From assembly GCA_027604185.1 (NCBI GenBank), contig JADGKB010000145.1, forward strand, positions 1 to 29,762: DNA of 29,762 nucleotides. The letters run 5' to 3'. This DNA is from Boothiomyces macroporosus (taxonomy: Eukaryota; Chytridiomycota; Chytridiomycetes; Rhizophydiales; Terramycetaceae). Below the pieces are notes generated by a model, which made no database searches, was not told the origin of the DNA, and was given only the letters and a program-made list of their open reading frames with translations. Both the position numbers and the translations under genes were made by a program. Positions 9,844 through 18,146 of the stretch are shown here, piece after piece; position 1 is the first letter of the stretch; the number at the start of each line of letters is the position of its first letter.

Positions 9844-10668
9844 ATGATTGAAATAATCTACTTTATAATCTTACAGTCTCTATTCTACACATTGTTTGAT
9901 CGATCGCCTACCTTCAGATTCTATGTCAGAACCATCCTGTTATTCACAGCTATGGCCTTTGGATCCTTGATGGGACTACTCGCAGCTCCACTGACACTAA
10001 TCAACAAATCCATTGATGTAAATGCTACCGCAACCTATTTCAATGGCCTAGTTTCAAAAGCCTTTGCTGGTGTGCAAGTAGATGTCGTGTCTGGTAAACA
10101 ACACCTCAGATTTACCAGACCAGTAGTCTACGTATCCAACCATCAATCAAATCTCGACACTGCAGTCTTGGCTCAAGTATATCCAGAAAGAACTGTAATC
10201 ATTGCCAAGAAGGAACTCAAATCTGTACCCATTCTTGGCCAAGTATTGCAGGCTGGAAACAACATATTTCTAGATAGAAAAGTCAGACAGTCTGCCATTG
10301 AATCAATGAATAAAGTCGGAAACAGGATGGAAAAAGATTCACTCTCGCTAATGATTTACCCTGAAGGCACTCGTACGCACCAAATCACAAATACCATTTC
10401 TACATTTAAAAAAGGAGCTTTCCATCTTGCAACTCAGCATGGATTCGATATCGTTCCTATTGTCAATGCTACCTATTACCCAGCTTACGATGAAAACGAA
10501 AAGCGCTTTGATAAATTAATAGTTCAAGTTAAAGTCTTGGATCCTATTCCGTCAGCCGGAAAATCTGTTGAAGAGTTGCTGAAGGAAACACATGATAAAA
10601 TGTCGGCCGCGTTAGCCGAGATCCAAACTATCAAAGCTCCTTGTAGAAAATACGAAACATTGTTGTAG
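9844..10668 (+). CDS. 1-acyl-sn-glycerol-3-phosphate acyltransferase (PlsC/SLC1-type), copy 1
   Basis: Acylates lysophosphatidic acid to phosphatidic acid at the endoplasmic reticulum. 274 aa, no intron. One or two N-terminal hydrophobic segments (residues 1-60) precede acyltransferase block I VSNHQSNLDT (the HX4D-type His/Asp), the FLDRK block, block III YPEGTRTH and the VPIVNATYYP block. The open frame extends further upstream without an ATG; I chose the ATG at 9844 because its MIEIIYFIILQS aligns with the start of the neighbouring paralogue and a TATA box lies 35 bp before it. Tail to tail with copy 2; stops are 34 bp apart. AATAAA lies 20 bp after the stop. Confidence 0.94.
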   Translation: MIEIIYFIILQSLFYTLFDRSPTFRFYVRTILLFTAMAFGSLMGLLAAPLTLINKSIDVNATATYFNGLVSKAFAGVQVDVVSGKQHLRFTRPVVYVSNHQSNLDTAVLAQVYPERTVIIAKKELKSVPILGQVLQAGNNIFLDRKVRQSAIESMNKVGNRMEKDSLSLMIYPEGTRTHQITNTISTFKKGAFHLATQHGFDIVPIVNATYYPAYDENEKRFDKLIVQVKVLDPIPSAGKSVEELLKETHDKMSAALAEIQTIKAPCRKYETLL

Positions 10669-10688
10669 AACCTCATATTATGGCCTCA

Positions 10689-10707
10689 AATAAAGATTGT
10701 CTTTATT
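10689..10707. terminator. palindromic bidirectional polyadenylation element
   Basis: A perfect inverted repeat: AATAAAGA, a three-base loop, then TCTTTATT. It gives AATAAA to copy 1 on + (10689-10694) and to copy 2 on - (10702-10707, overlapping its TAA stop). It fills most of the 34-bp gap between the convergent genes. Confidence 0.7.
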
Positions 10708-11589
10708 GATTCTTTTTCTCGTATTGTGCAGTAATGGAATTGACCAACTCCTGGTCTTTGGGGATGGTCTTGATGGTCTTTAAAGCGTCACCCATTGCCT
10801 TTCTGGTCTTTTCCATTAACTCATCAACAGTGCCTTCTGGCTGAATAGGCGGCAACACTAGATTAGCAAAAGAGTGCCTTTAACTTGAACAGTTCCTTGT
10901 TCAAAAATCATCCTTTTTTCATTGTACACTGGGTAATAGGTAGAAGCAACAATTGGCACAATAGGGCAATTGAGCTGCTTGGCCAAGTGGAAAGCGCCCT
11001 TCTTGAACTGTCCCAAAGAGTTGTCTATTTGGTGAGTCCTTGTTCCTTCAGGATACCTTTAATTAGAAACAAGATACATCCACAAAGCCAGATTCTTTTC
11101 CTTCATCCTCTTGCCAACAGAGTTCATTGCGTCTATAGCATTCTTTCTATTCTTGCGATCGATAAAAATGTTTTGCCCTGCAAACAGCACTTGGCCAATA
11201 ATCGGCCAGAACTTGATTTCGCTCTTGGCGCATATTACCACCCTTTCCGCTAATGTCTCTGCTAGCACCAGCATATCCAAATTCGCTTGATGGTTGGAAA
11301 CGTAAACACAAGGTCCAGTGAATTTCAAATATTCTTTTCCAGATACAATGTCAACATCAATTCCAGCTAATAAAGGAGCAATAATCGCCATCATCCGTGC
11401 CTGTATCCTATTAACCCAGACTCCTTTTCCAATAGGGTACAAAATCAATGCGGATACAATGGTAAGGAAGCCAGAGGAGAGCATCCCCATTCCAAACAAA
11501 ACAAACCTAACTACGTACCGTACTTTTTGAGAGCGAGTGAATATTGATCTTAAGATGAACGTTATTAAAAAAACGTAGATAAAGTCCAT
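10703..11589 (-). CDS. 1-acyl-sn-glycerol-3-phosphate acyltransferase (PlsC/SLC1-type), copy 2
   Basis: Paralogue of the adjacent gene with the same predicted reaction, lysophosphatidic to phosphatidic acid. Exons on the minus strand: 11589-11078, 11056-10878, 10857-10703; 281 aa. N-terminal hydrophobic segments (about 1-15 and 28-50), block I VSNHQANLDM, IFIDRK, then YPEGTRTH rebuilt across intron 1, and a C-terminal helix (VDELMEKTRKAMGDAL) rebuilt across intron 2 and alignable with copy 1. Copy 1 has neither intron, so introns were gained or lost after duplication. TATAAATA lies about 60 bp upstream. AATAAA overlaps the stop. Confidence 0.93.
10858..10877 (-). other. 20-nt GC-AG mini-intron, acyltransferase 2 intron 2
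   Basis: Minus strand GCACTCTTTTGCTAATCTAG: it begins GC, ends AG and contains CTAAT. Its removal joins VQVK to VLPPIQPEG, matching VQVKVLDPIP of copy 1. This is the only GC donor among the 24 introns. Confidence 0.87.
11057..11077 (-). other. 21-nt mini-intron, acyltransferase 2 intron 1
   Basis: Minus strand, starts GTATCTTG and ends CTAATTAAAG. It joins LALWM to YPEGTRTH, the invariant acyltransferase block III. Confidence 0.95.
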
Positions 11590-11647
11590 TTTCCGCTTGA
11601 TTTGTTTTGCAATTTTAGAAATTTTCGAGGGCGGACTTTTGGCGGGA

Positions 11648-11655
11648 TATTTATA
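11648..11655 (-). promoter_or_regulatory. TATA-box-like TATAAATA upstream of acyltransferase 2
   Basis: Minus-strand TATAAATA 58 bp before the ATG at 11589, within the 259-bp divergent spacer shared with the GH114 gene. Confidence 0.4.
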
Positions 11656-11848
11656 CCATGCGGACTTGCATTTGAATGGATTGTAATAAGTTTATTTTTG
11701 TACTTGTGTGTACAAATCTGAATAATGGGATTTCTACTATGAATGGTAGTCACGAAATCTGAACAGCTGAAATTCTGATAGTCACAAAATCTGTATTATT
11801 CCAATACACTTTGACCAATCGTTGCTATGATGTTCATACATTATTAGA

Positions 11849-12712
11849 ATGTGCAAGTCTTTGAATTCGCGCAAGTTTAAAAAGTTTCCACAAATGTTTT
11901 ACTTGTTTGGTTTGGTTTCGAGCTACTGGAAACCAACCGCAGGAACCACTTGGCAAATACAACTCAAGGACTGTGCGAATGTCAACACTTCTTATAGTGT
12001 TGCTGCCTATGATATCGATTTATTCGACACTCCAGACTCTACATTTAGTTTACTCAAATCAAGAGGAACGAAAATCATTTGTTACTTTTCAGCAGGGTCT
12101 TTTGAAAACTGGAGGGCAGATGCGGGTAATTTTACTAGCGACATGTATGGGAATGGACTGAATGGATGGCCGGGAGAGTTTTGGCTGGATACTACAAACT
12201 CAAAAGTGCGGAATATCATGGTAAACAGAATGCAGTATGCACAACAAAGAGGGTGCGATGCCGTCGATCCTGATAACGTTGATGGATACAATCAGCAAAC
12301 GGGGTTTTCTCTGACATACCAAACGCAGTTGGACTACAACACGTTTCTCGCGAACACGGCTCATGATTTAGGGATGGGAGTCGGATTGAAGAATGATTTG
12401 GGGCAAATAACGGACTTGGTGAATGTGTTTGATTTCCAAGTTAACGAACAATGCTTTCAAATGGGTGAATGCAATAAGCTCTTACCATTCATCAATGCAA
12501 ACAAGCCAGTGTTTGGAATAGAGTACCAGGGGGATCCAAGTGCTGTTTGTCCAACCGCAAATCAAGATAATTTTAGTACGCTTTTCAAAGGATTGGATTT
12601 GACCGGTCCTTCCACGCAATGCTTTGGACCATATTCAAAGGCAGCAACCCCTACTTCAGGGAGTGTTGAAAAGTTTTTCTCATTGTATTTGCTGTGTCTT
12701 GCATTTCTGTAG
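11849..12712 (+). CDS. GH114 family glycoside hydrolase (endo-alpha-1,4-polygalactosaminidase-like)
   Basis: Predicted secreted or surface enzyme of the TIM-barrel family that attacks galactosaminoglycan-type polymers. 287 aa from the first ATG. An internal ATG at 11894 would start MFYLFGLVSS, a better but short signal peptide, and may be the true start. Family motifs: IICYFSAGSFENWR (about 77-89), GWPGEFWLD, GCDAVDPDNVDGY (about 136-147, with the acidic residues expected in the active site) and VFGIEYQG. After a Ser/Thr-Pro spacer the C-terminus ends in a hydrophobic tail (FFSLYLLCLAFL) with no Lys or Arg after it, which resembles a GPI-anchor signal. No intron. AATAAA at 12731-12736. Confidence 0.9.
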   Translation: MCKSLNSRKFKKFPQMFYLFGLVSSYWKPTAGTTWQIQLKDCANVNTSYSVAAYDIDLFDTPDSTFSLLKSRGTKIICYFSAGSFENWRADAGNFTSDMYGNGLNGWPGEFWLDTTNSKVRNIMVNRMQYAQQRGCDAVDPDNVDGYNQQTGFSLTYQTQLDYNTFLANTAHDLGMGVGLKNDLGQITDLVNVFDFQVNEQCFQMGECNKLLPFINANKPVFGIEYQGDPSAVCPTANQDNFSTLFKGLDLTGPSTQCFGPYSKAATPTSGSVEKFFSLYLLCLAFL

Positions 12713-12893
12713 TAATTGATTAGATTTAGAAATAAAACATTGTTCTAAATAAGGTGAATAGGGCTATTAAAGTTAAGGTTATTATCGTTTAATGAAAGTT
12801 TAATTTCCAATTGAAATTAATTGTTTGGCGAGCGGAAGAGTTTTCATCCACCCCGAGTCACGTTCTGTTCTTACCTAAGCAGAGTTTATCAAA

Positions 12894-15077
12894 ATGTCCG
12901 CAATTGTGAATTCAGTGGTGAATGTAGTGAGTGCAGTGGGAACATTTTACGGAGAAATCAACCCGGCAACTCTATCAGGAGCAATCGACATTATTGTACT
13001 CTTTGTTAATGCAGGTTGTGCGGCAACCAAATGGCGACCTTCATGGATCTCCCTTTCATGTTCGATTCGGTAAATTGAAGCTGCTCAGACCATCTGATAA
13101 AGTGGTAGAGATTGCAGTGAATGGGAAATTAATCGAAATACCAATGAAAGTTGGCGATGCTGGGGAGGCATTTTTTGTAGTCAAAGCAGATGTAATTAGA
13201 CTTGATATTAGAATCCTGTTCCTTCCGAATACGCTACTTCACCTATCGTCACGGCAGCTTCACCAAACATTGACGAAGTAAAATTCATTAATTCAGAATT
13301 TCACTAGTTTCGAATTGAATGCAGAAGATTCAAAATCTCTAGACGAAGTGGATATTTCAAAGCTTGGAATTGGGGAAAAGAAGGAGTCACCAAGTTTATC
13401 GCCAACAACTCCAACTATACATAATATCAGAAAACCAGTAGAGATTGCTATGCACACTGACATGGAGTTGGATCTTGCTCAAAAATATCCAAATTCACCT
13501 CCTTGGGAATGGAGCTGGGGTGGGCTGCCAGAGAAGCAAGACTCGCACCAATCAAGACCGATTACAAAGATGACTTCAACTCCGCAATTCAAGAATACAA
13601 AAATAGTGCACCGTCCTGTCGCTCTCACGACTGAAGAAATGTCGGTTACTGAAAAAGTAGACAATTATTTGACTTCTATCGAGTTTAGTAAAGAAACTCG
13701 GGTTGCAATGGACCAAGACCTCAATGAAAACAAGTGCCAAGATATCCTTGGGCTAGGCGAGTTTGAAGAGCCAACTGTTTATATTTCGCAATGTGGGCCA
13801 ATTTCAAATTTATCAAAACTCCCAAAGGATGAAGCTGATACTCTGTTCAATAATAATATTGTAGAATTTGACACATTCTGTGACCGACCAGATCGCTTAC
13901 TTGATCCCAGCACGATATTCAAAATTCATGGATTGTAAAATTATTTTAAAGGTAGTTACCATTCATGGAGTTCCGCAGCGCCACTGATAATGTCGCATGT
14001 CCTGTTTAACAGATCTCTTACAAACGAAGCGCTTCGCAAAGTACTGAAACCCGAACCAAACAGATCCAGTTGGTTTAGTTGGGGAAGGTCCACTCCTAAA
14101 CCAGTTGCTAGTCCAAACATGAATGCCGCAAGACTAGATCGAGCACCAAGTCCTATACAAGAAACTAGTCCAAGAATGACATCTAGATCAGCTAGCCCTT
14201 CGCTGGAAAAAGTCAGATATGCAAAATCACTTCGATTAACCAGTGATCAATTAAAGTCTTTGAATTTGCAAGACGGACCAAACACTATTCAATTTACTGT
14301 AAATTCTGGATTCCAAGGCAAAGCAGTTACTCAAGCAAAGATATACTTGTGGAACTATGATGATCAAATTGTAATATCAGATGTCGATGGTACAATAACC
14401 AAATCTGATGTGCTTGGACATGTGTTTACTATGGTTGGACGAGACTGGACGCATGAAGGCGTTGCAAACTTTTATACGAGTATTGCAAAGAATGGATACC
14501 ATTTCCTATATTTGACCTCAAGAGCAATTGGTCAAGCAGGATATACTCGAGAATATTTAGCAAAAGTTGAACAGAATCAATTCCAGTTACCCGAAGGGCC
14601 AATTCTTTTGTCACCTGATAGACTAGTCCAAGCATTCACAAGAGAAGTTATTCAACGCAAACCGCAAGAATTCAAAATCTCTTGTTTAAAGGATATAAAG
14701 AAGTTGTTTGGTGATAGATTGCCGTTTTTTGCCGGTTTCGGCAATCGCATAACTGATGCAATGTCATACAAGAGTGTGGTAACTATTAATAACTATAGGA
14801 TATACCACCATCTAGAATATTTACAATCGACCCTACAGGGCAAATTAAACTAGAGCTAATGGCGAATTACATTACTACATATACTAAACTTAATGAGACT
14901 GTTGATCAGCTATTTCCGCCAACCAAAGTCATGCTCCCTGAATACAACGACTTTAACTATTGGAAATCAGACTACCCGCCTATTAAAATTGATATCGATG
15001 AAGACACTGATGACAGTGAGGATGAAGAGGAGGATTTGCAAGAAAAGATGAACCAAATACAAAAGACAAAGTTTTAA
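12894..15077 (+). CDS. Lipin, Mg2+-dependent phosphatidate phosphatase (PAH1/Ned1-like)
   Basis: Dephosphorylates phosphatidic acid to diacylglycerol, controlling storage-lipid and membrane synthesis. Exons 12894-12995, 13015-13191, 13212-13277, 13297-13934, 13956-14778, 14799-15077 give 694 aa. The N-lipin domain (residues 1-95) has the expected TFYGEINPATLSGAIDIIVV and GSPFHVRFGK segments. A Ser/Pro-rich middle, likely phosphorylated, contains SPPWEWSWGGLPE. The LNS2 catalytic domain has DVDGT at residues 470-474 (the DXDXT haloacid dehalogenase motif), then GHVFTMVGRDWTHEGVA, YLTSRAIGQA, GNRITDAMSYKSV and IFTIDPTG. An acidic tail (DEDTDDSEDEEEDLQ) closes it, as in PAH1. The ATG agrees with the family N-terminus. 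Five mini-introns were all confirmed by frame and family match. Confidence 0.96.
12996..13014 (+). other. 19-nt mini-intron, lipin intron 1
   Basis: GTACTCTTTGTTAATGCAG. Phase 0; joins SGAIDII to VVRQPNGDLHGSPF, a core N-lipin segment. Confidence 0.95.
13192..13211 (+). other. 20-nt mini-intron, lipin intron 2
   Basis: GTAATTAGACTTGATATTAG. Joins FFVVKAD to NPVPSEYATSPI, the end of the N-lipin domain. The branch-like motif is TTGAT. Confidence 0.9.
13278..13296 (+). other. 19-nt mini-intron, lipin intron 3
   Basis: GTAAAATTCATTAATTCAG. Phase 0; joins SPNIDE to NFTSFELNAED. The exon before it is 66 nt. Confidence 0.87.
13935..13955 (+). other. 21-nt mini-intron, lipin intron 4
   Basis: Starts GTAAAATTA and ends TTTAAAGGTAG. 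Joins FKIHG to FYHSWSSAAPLIMSHVL. Using the earlier AG (17 nt) creates an immediate stop, so the 21-nt form is required. Confidence 0.87.
14779..14798 (+). other. 20-nt mini-intron, lipin intron 5
   Basis: GTAACTATTAATAACTATAG. Joins SYKSV to DIPPSRIFTIDPTG, the conserved end of the LNS2 domain, and leads into the acidic tail. It contains the in-frame stop-free start of a false 29-residue extension. Confidence 0.95.
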
Positions 15078-15153
15078 TATAGTTGTGCCTTAATATCCAG
15101 AAATATTTCAATGTTTTTCCATTTATTTATTTTTATCCGCAATTAGCTTCCAA

Positions 15154-16084
15154 ATGCCAGACCTGTTCAAATCGCTATTCACTGGTGGAATGTATTCATT
15201 CTTTCAAAGGAAGTATACTCTGGTTGACATGACCGGCAAAGTTGCAATCATTACTGGCGGTACGTCGGGCTTGGGCAAGCAATCTTCACTTGCGCTGGCT
15301 AAAATGGGATGCCATGTATTCATTGGAGCAAGAAACAAGGATAAAGCTCTCGCAGTAGTTCAAGAGATCAAGCAAGAGACTGGAAATGATAACATCGAAG
15401 TTCTAGAAATGCAATTGGACGATCTTTCCTCTGTTAAACAAGCAGCAAATACATTCAAATCGAAAGGATTACATTTAGATATATTGATGAATAACGCTGG
15501 TGGTTGCGGAGCTGGTGGTAAAACCAAAGATGGGTTCCAAACTGCTTTCCAGGTAAACTACCTTTCGCACTTTTTACTAACGGAATTACTCTTGCCGGTA
15601 TTAAACAATGGTCGAGTTATTAATGTGTCGGCTTGGGGGCATAAATTGCAAAACAAGATTGATTGGAATCGTGTTAGGCAAGATGATGAAGATGGAGTTA
15701 ATGAGCGCGCATTGGATAATTATGCAGATACCAAACTGTGCCAAGTTTTACATACCAGGAAGCTGTCACAGTTGCACAAGAACATTAACAGCTATAGCTG
15801 CCATCCAGGTAAACTGTGTTAATGTAGGTGTCGTAGCAACAGATGTCTGGCGAAATGTGTATGCACCAATCAAGAATATGATGACACCGTTCTTTACTAG
15901 TGAAAAAGATGGAAGCAACTGCCAGGTCTGGTTGGCGATCGCACCTGAATTGAAAAACGAAAGTGGAGAGTATTACTTCAACCTCGCAAAGGATACTCCA
16001 AATCCGCTTGTAAATGATCAAGCTGTTGTTGATGAGTATTATGAAAAATCTAGGGAATTTGTGGCACCATTTCTTGATCAATAA
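15154..16084 (+). CDS. short-chain dehydrogenase/reductase (retinol dehydrogenase/WWOX-like)
   Basis: NAD(P)-dependent oxidoreductase of unknown substrate. Exons 15154-15808 and 15828-16084 give 303 aa. Rossmann nucleotide-binding motif TGGTSGLG (residues 34-41), NNAG (113-116), catalytic Ser in INVSAWGH (159) and Tyr/Lys in YADTK (Y190, K194). HPGVVATDVWRN is rebuilt across the intron and is typical of the retinol-dehydrogenase-like branch. The N-terminal 20 residues are amphipathic to hydrophobic (FKSLFTGGMYSFF) and could associate with membranes. AATAAA overlaps the TAA stop. The start is the only ATG ahead of the Rossmann fold in frame. Confidence 0.95.
15809..15827 (+). other. 19-nt mini-intron in the SDR gene
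   Basis: GTAAACTGTGTTAATGTAG. Phase 1; joins SCHPG to VVATDVWRN, an invariant SDR junction. The first frame otherwise ends inside the intron. Confidence 0.97.
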
Positions 16085-16085
16085 A
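16080..16085 (+). terminator. AATAAA overlapping the SDR stop
   Basis: The last codon CAA, the stop TAA and the next A together spell AATAAA. Confidence 0.6.
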
Positions 16086-16233
16086 TTGATGTACCATGTA
16101 GCAAGTGTTATAATGGTTCCAAACGCGTAAATTGATCAGTTTGATTAAGGATTCATTACCAGATTACCAATTAAGGATACACTTGAATACAGCTGGCAGT
16201 GATTACATAAGCAAACACGTAAATTCTTTTTTC

Positions 16234-17631
16234 ATGAATCTTGAAACTTTACCTTTAGACTTGCTGGAAAACAAAATCTTTTATTATTTAAATGGCCTGG
16301 ATTTAATTCAATTATCAATGGTAAACAAGGTATTTAGAATCAGACTGCAAGCTGTTGGGAAACTTTGCTTGGTTTCAGATATCTTTTGGCCAGATTTGAA
16401 CGTTATAAATTCATCCGACTGCCACCAGTTGAAAGGAATTAATTGGAGATTCAACTCGATATATATAGACTCTTTATCACTGTGTAAATACTTTCCATAT
16501 CTTCCAAAAACCAGGGATTTGATTGTTGAGCTACAGAGAACCAATCGGGATTTCGATAAAGCACTGGAACGAAATATAATCACGAGAATCAATATACCAC
16601 GGTCCATGTACACTACCCTTGATTCAATCAAACTCATCTTGAAATCTGTTCAAACACTGACAAAACTAAAATCTATTTCAATTGTATTTCCAATCTACTC
16701 CATCACCACAGATTTGGAGAATTTAATGTATTCAAATATCACTAGCCTGTCTTTAAAAGATTGCTTTATCGATGATTCAACTCTTGAACGGGTTTCTAAA
16801 AGTCTACCAAAAAAATTACAGTTTCTGGATCTATCGTTTAACCAAATAACAAATACTGGATTAAGCTACCTACAATTACACGATATGAAAGAGTTGATAT
16901 TGAATTATAACCGGTATGGAAAAGCAGGTATAGAACATCTGGTAAGCAAGATGATTGGCTCAAAACTGAAATACGTTTCATTAAAAACAGACTGGCTCGA
17001 AAGTAGCGATCTGTTACCACTACTCAGCAAGTTCCATTTAACACAACTGGAAAAGCTGCATGTATTTGAATACCTGGATATAAATAGCATGGAAATGTTG
17101 ATTAATAATTTACCCCACTCTAGAGTTACAGAGTTGGGGTTGATTTTAGAGCAAGAATACATTACTCCATTCTTAAAAGCATCCAACAATTTAAAAAAAC
17201 TATACTTGTATAGTCTATCCAATCAAGCCTGTGAAATTGTTGAAAAGATCAAAGTGGACTATCTGTGCCTTCAAGTAAGCACTGAAGGACTGGACACCAT
17301 TCTGCCAAAACTAGAAATCAAAAAACTGAATCTATTAGACAATATTTCTGGTGATTCGTATATCAAAGTACTGTGCAAACATATCTCTTTATTGAATATA
17401 AAAGAATTGTATTTGGATGAAATGAGTGATGCTGGAATAGCACAGTTGGCAAACAGTTTGCCCAAAATATCTTTTCTGTATATCAAATCAAGAAGAATTA
17501 CAATATTAGGAATACAGAAATTGCTGACTTTGGATTTGTTTCATTTGGATCTTGAATGTAATGTTGATCCCAAAGTAATTAGACGGTTTCTGCCATGTGG
17601 GTTTACTGTTAATATTGTAACACCAATGTGA
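16234..17631 (+). CDS. F-box and leucine-rich-repeat protein
   Basis: Predicted substrate receptor of an SCF-type ubiquitin ligase: the F-box binds SKP1 and the repeats bind a target that cannot be inferred. 465 aa from the ATG at 16234; the frame continues upstream to a stop near 16131 without an ATG. An F-box-like segment at residues 5-40 (LPLDLLENKIFYYLNGLDLI...NKVFR) is followed by irregular LRRs, clearest at LQFLDLSFNQITNTGLSYL and VTELGLIL, with further LRR-like units to the C-terminus (LYLDEMSDAGIAQLANSLP, FLYIKSRRITILGIQKL). No intron evident. The F-box call is moderate and the LRR call good. Confidence 0.78.
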   Translation: MNLETLPLDLLENKIFYYLNGLDLIQLSMVNKVFRIRLQAVGKLCLVSDIFWPDLNVINSSDCHQLKGINWRFNSIYIDSLSLCKYFPYLPKTRDLIVELQRTNRDFDKALERNIITRINIPRSMYTTLDSIKLILKSVQTLTKLKSISIVFPIYSITTDLENLMYSNITSLSLKDCFIDDSTLERVSKSLPKKLQFLDLSFNQITNTGLSYLQLHDMKELILNYNRYGKAGIEHLVSKMIGSKLKYVSLKTDWLESSDLLPLLSKFHLTQLEKLHVFEYLDINSMEMLINNLPHSRVTELGLILEQEYITPFLKASNNLKKLYLYSLSNQACEIVEKIKVDYLCLQVSTEGLDTILPKLEIKKLNLLDNISGDSYIKVLCKHISLLNIKELYLDEMSDAGIAQLANSLPKISFLYIKSRRITILGIQKLLTLDLFHLDLECNVDPKVIRRFLPCGFTVNIVTPM

Positions 17632-18146
17632 TTTGGATTAAATTATTTGTACAGTTTGGGTATTTTCATTCTCTTTGGATTGCGTGTTCAAGTCTGACGT
17701 CGTCCTTGTGCATGGCATTATAGTGCTACAAGATGAGCAGAACAAGATCTGATTTTGTCAACTTGTAGGTTTTTTCAAAACGGTATTGACTACAATCAAG
17801 AGAAATCCCCATTTGCGACGGCAACAATACCAGAGCTTTTGTTGATTGGTACAAATTCGATTTAGTAAAGATTAATATCTGCTTGTAGTTTTAGATCAAA
17901 TTTCCAACCATTGAACTCTAATTTTGTGGATTGTCTTCACTCCAAATTGCGGGCTGGGAAACAAACCACAATCCAGAAAACTAAAGTTTGAGTCTAATCC
18001 AAGACTTGTGGCAATATATTTAATACCAAACAATCCTATTTATATTGATACGTTTGGGGTACTGTAAAGGGTGTACTTGTAATTATTGCTAATGTTCTAT
18101 TTTAACGGCTGTGCCGCCATAAATTCTTTCACTTGTAAATATCCTC
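17632..18146. other. 515-bp spacer, no gene called
   Basis: Between the F-box/LRR stop and the SH3-receptor ATG. Both strands have only short frames. The minus strand has stretches that could be spliced by 16-18-nt introns into a peptide, but those introns lack the consensus seen elsewhere. The 3' part must hold the receptor promoter. Confidence 0.45.

Noticed and set aside
14779..14853. Alternative lipin C-terminus reading VTINNYRIYHHLEYL to a stop
   Set aside because: It arises from reading through the 20-nt intron; splicing restores the conserved IFTIDPTG and acidic tail.
15608..15827. Overlapping second frame upstream of the SDR C-terminus
   Set aside because: It is only an extension of exon 2 into exon 1; the 19-nt intron explains the frame change.
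17632..18120. Possible minus-strand gene starting MAAQP near 18120 and ending ...DDVRLEHAIQRE near 17690
   Set aside because: It needs several 16-18-nt introns without branch motifs plus one junction I could not place in any frame, and its start is only 26 bp from the divergent SH3-receptor ATG. Worth checking against RNA data but not supportable from sequence.
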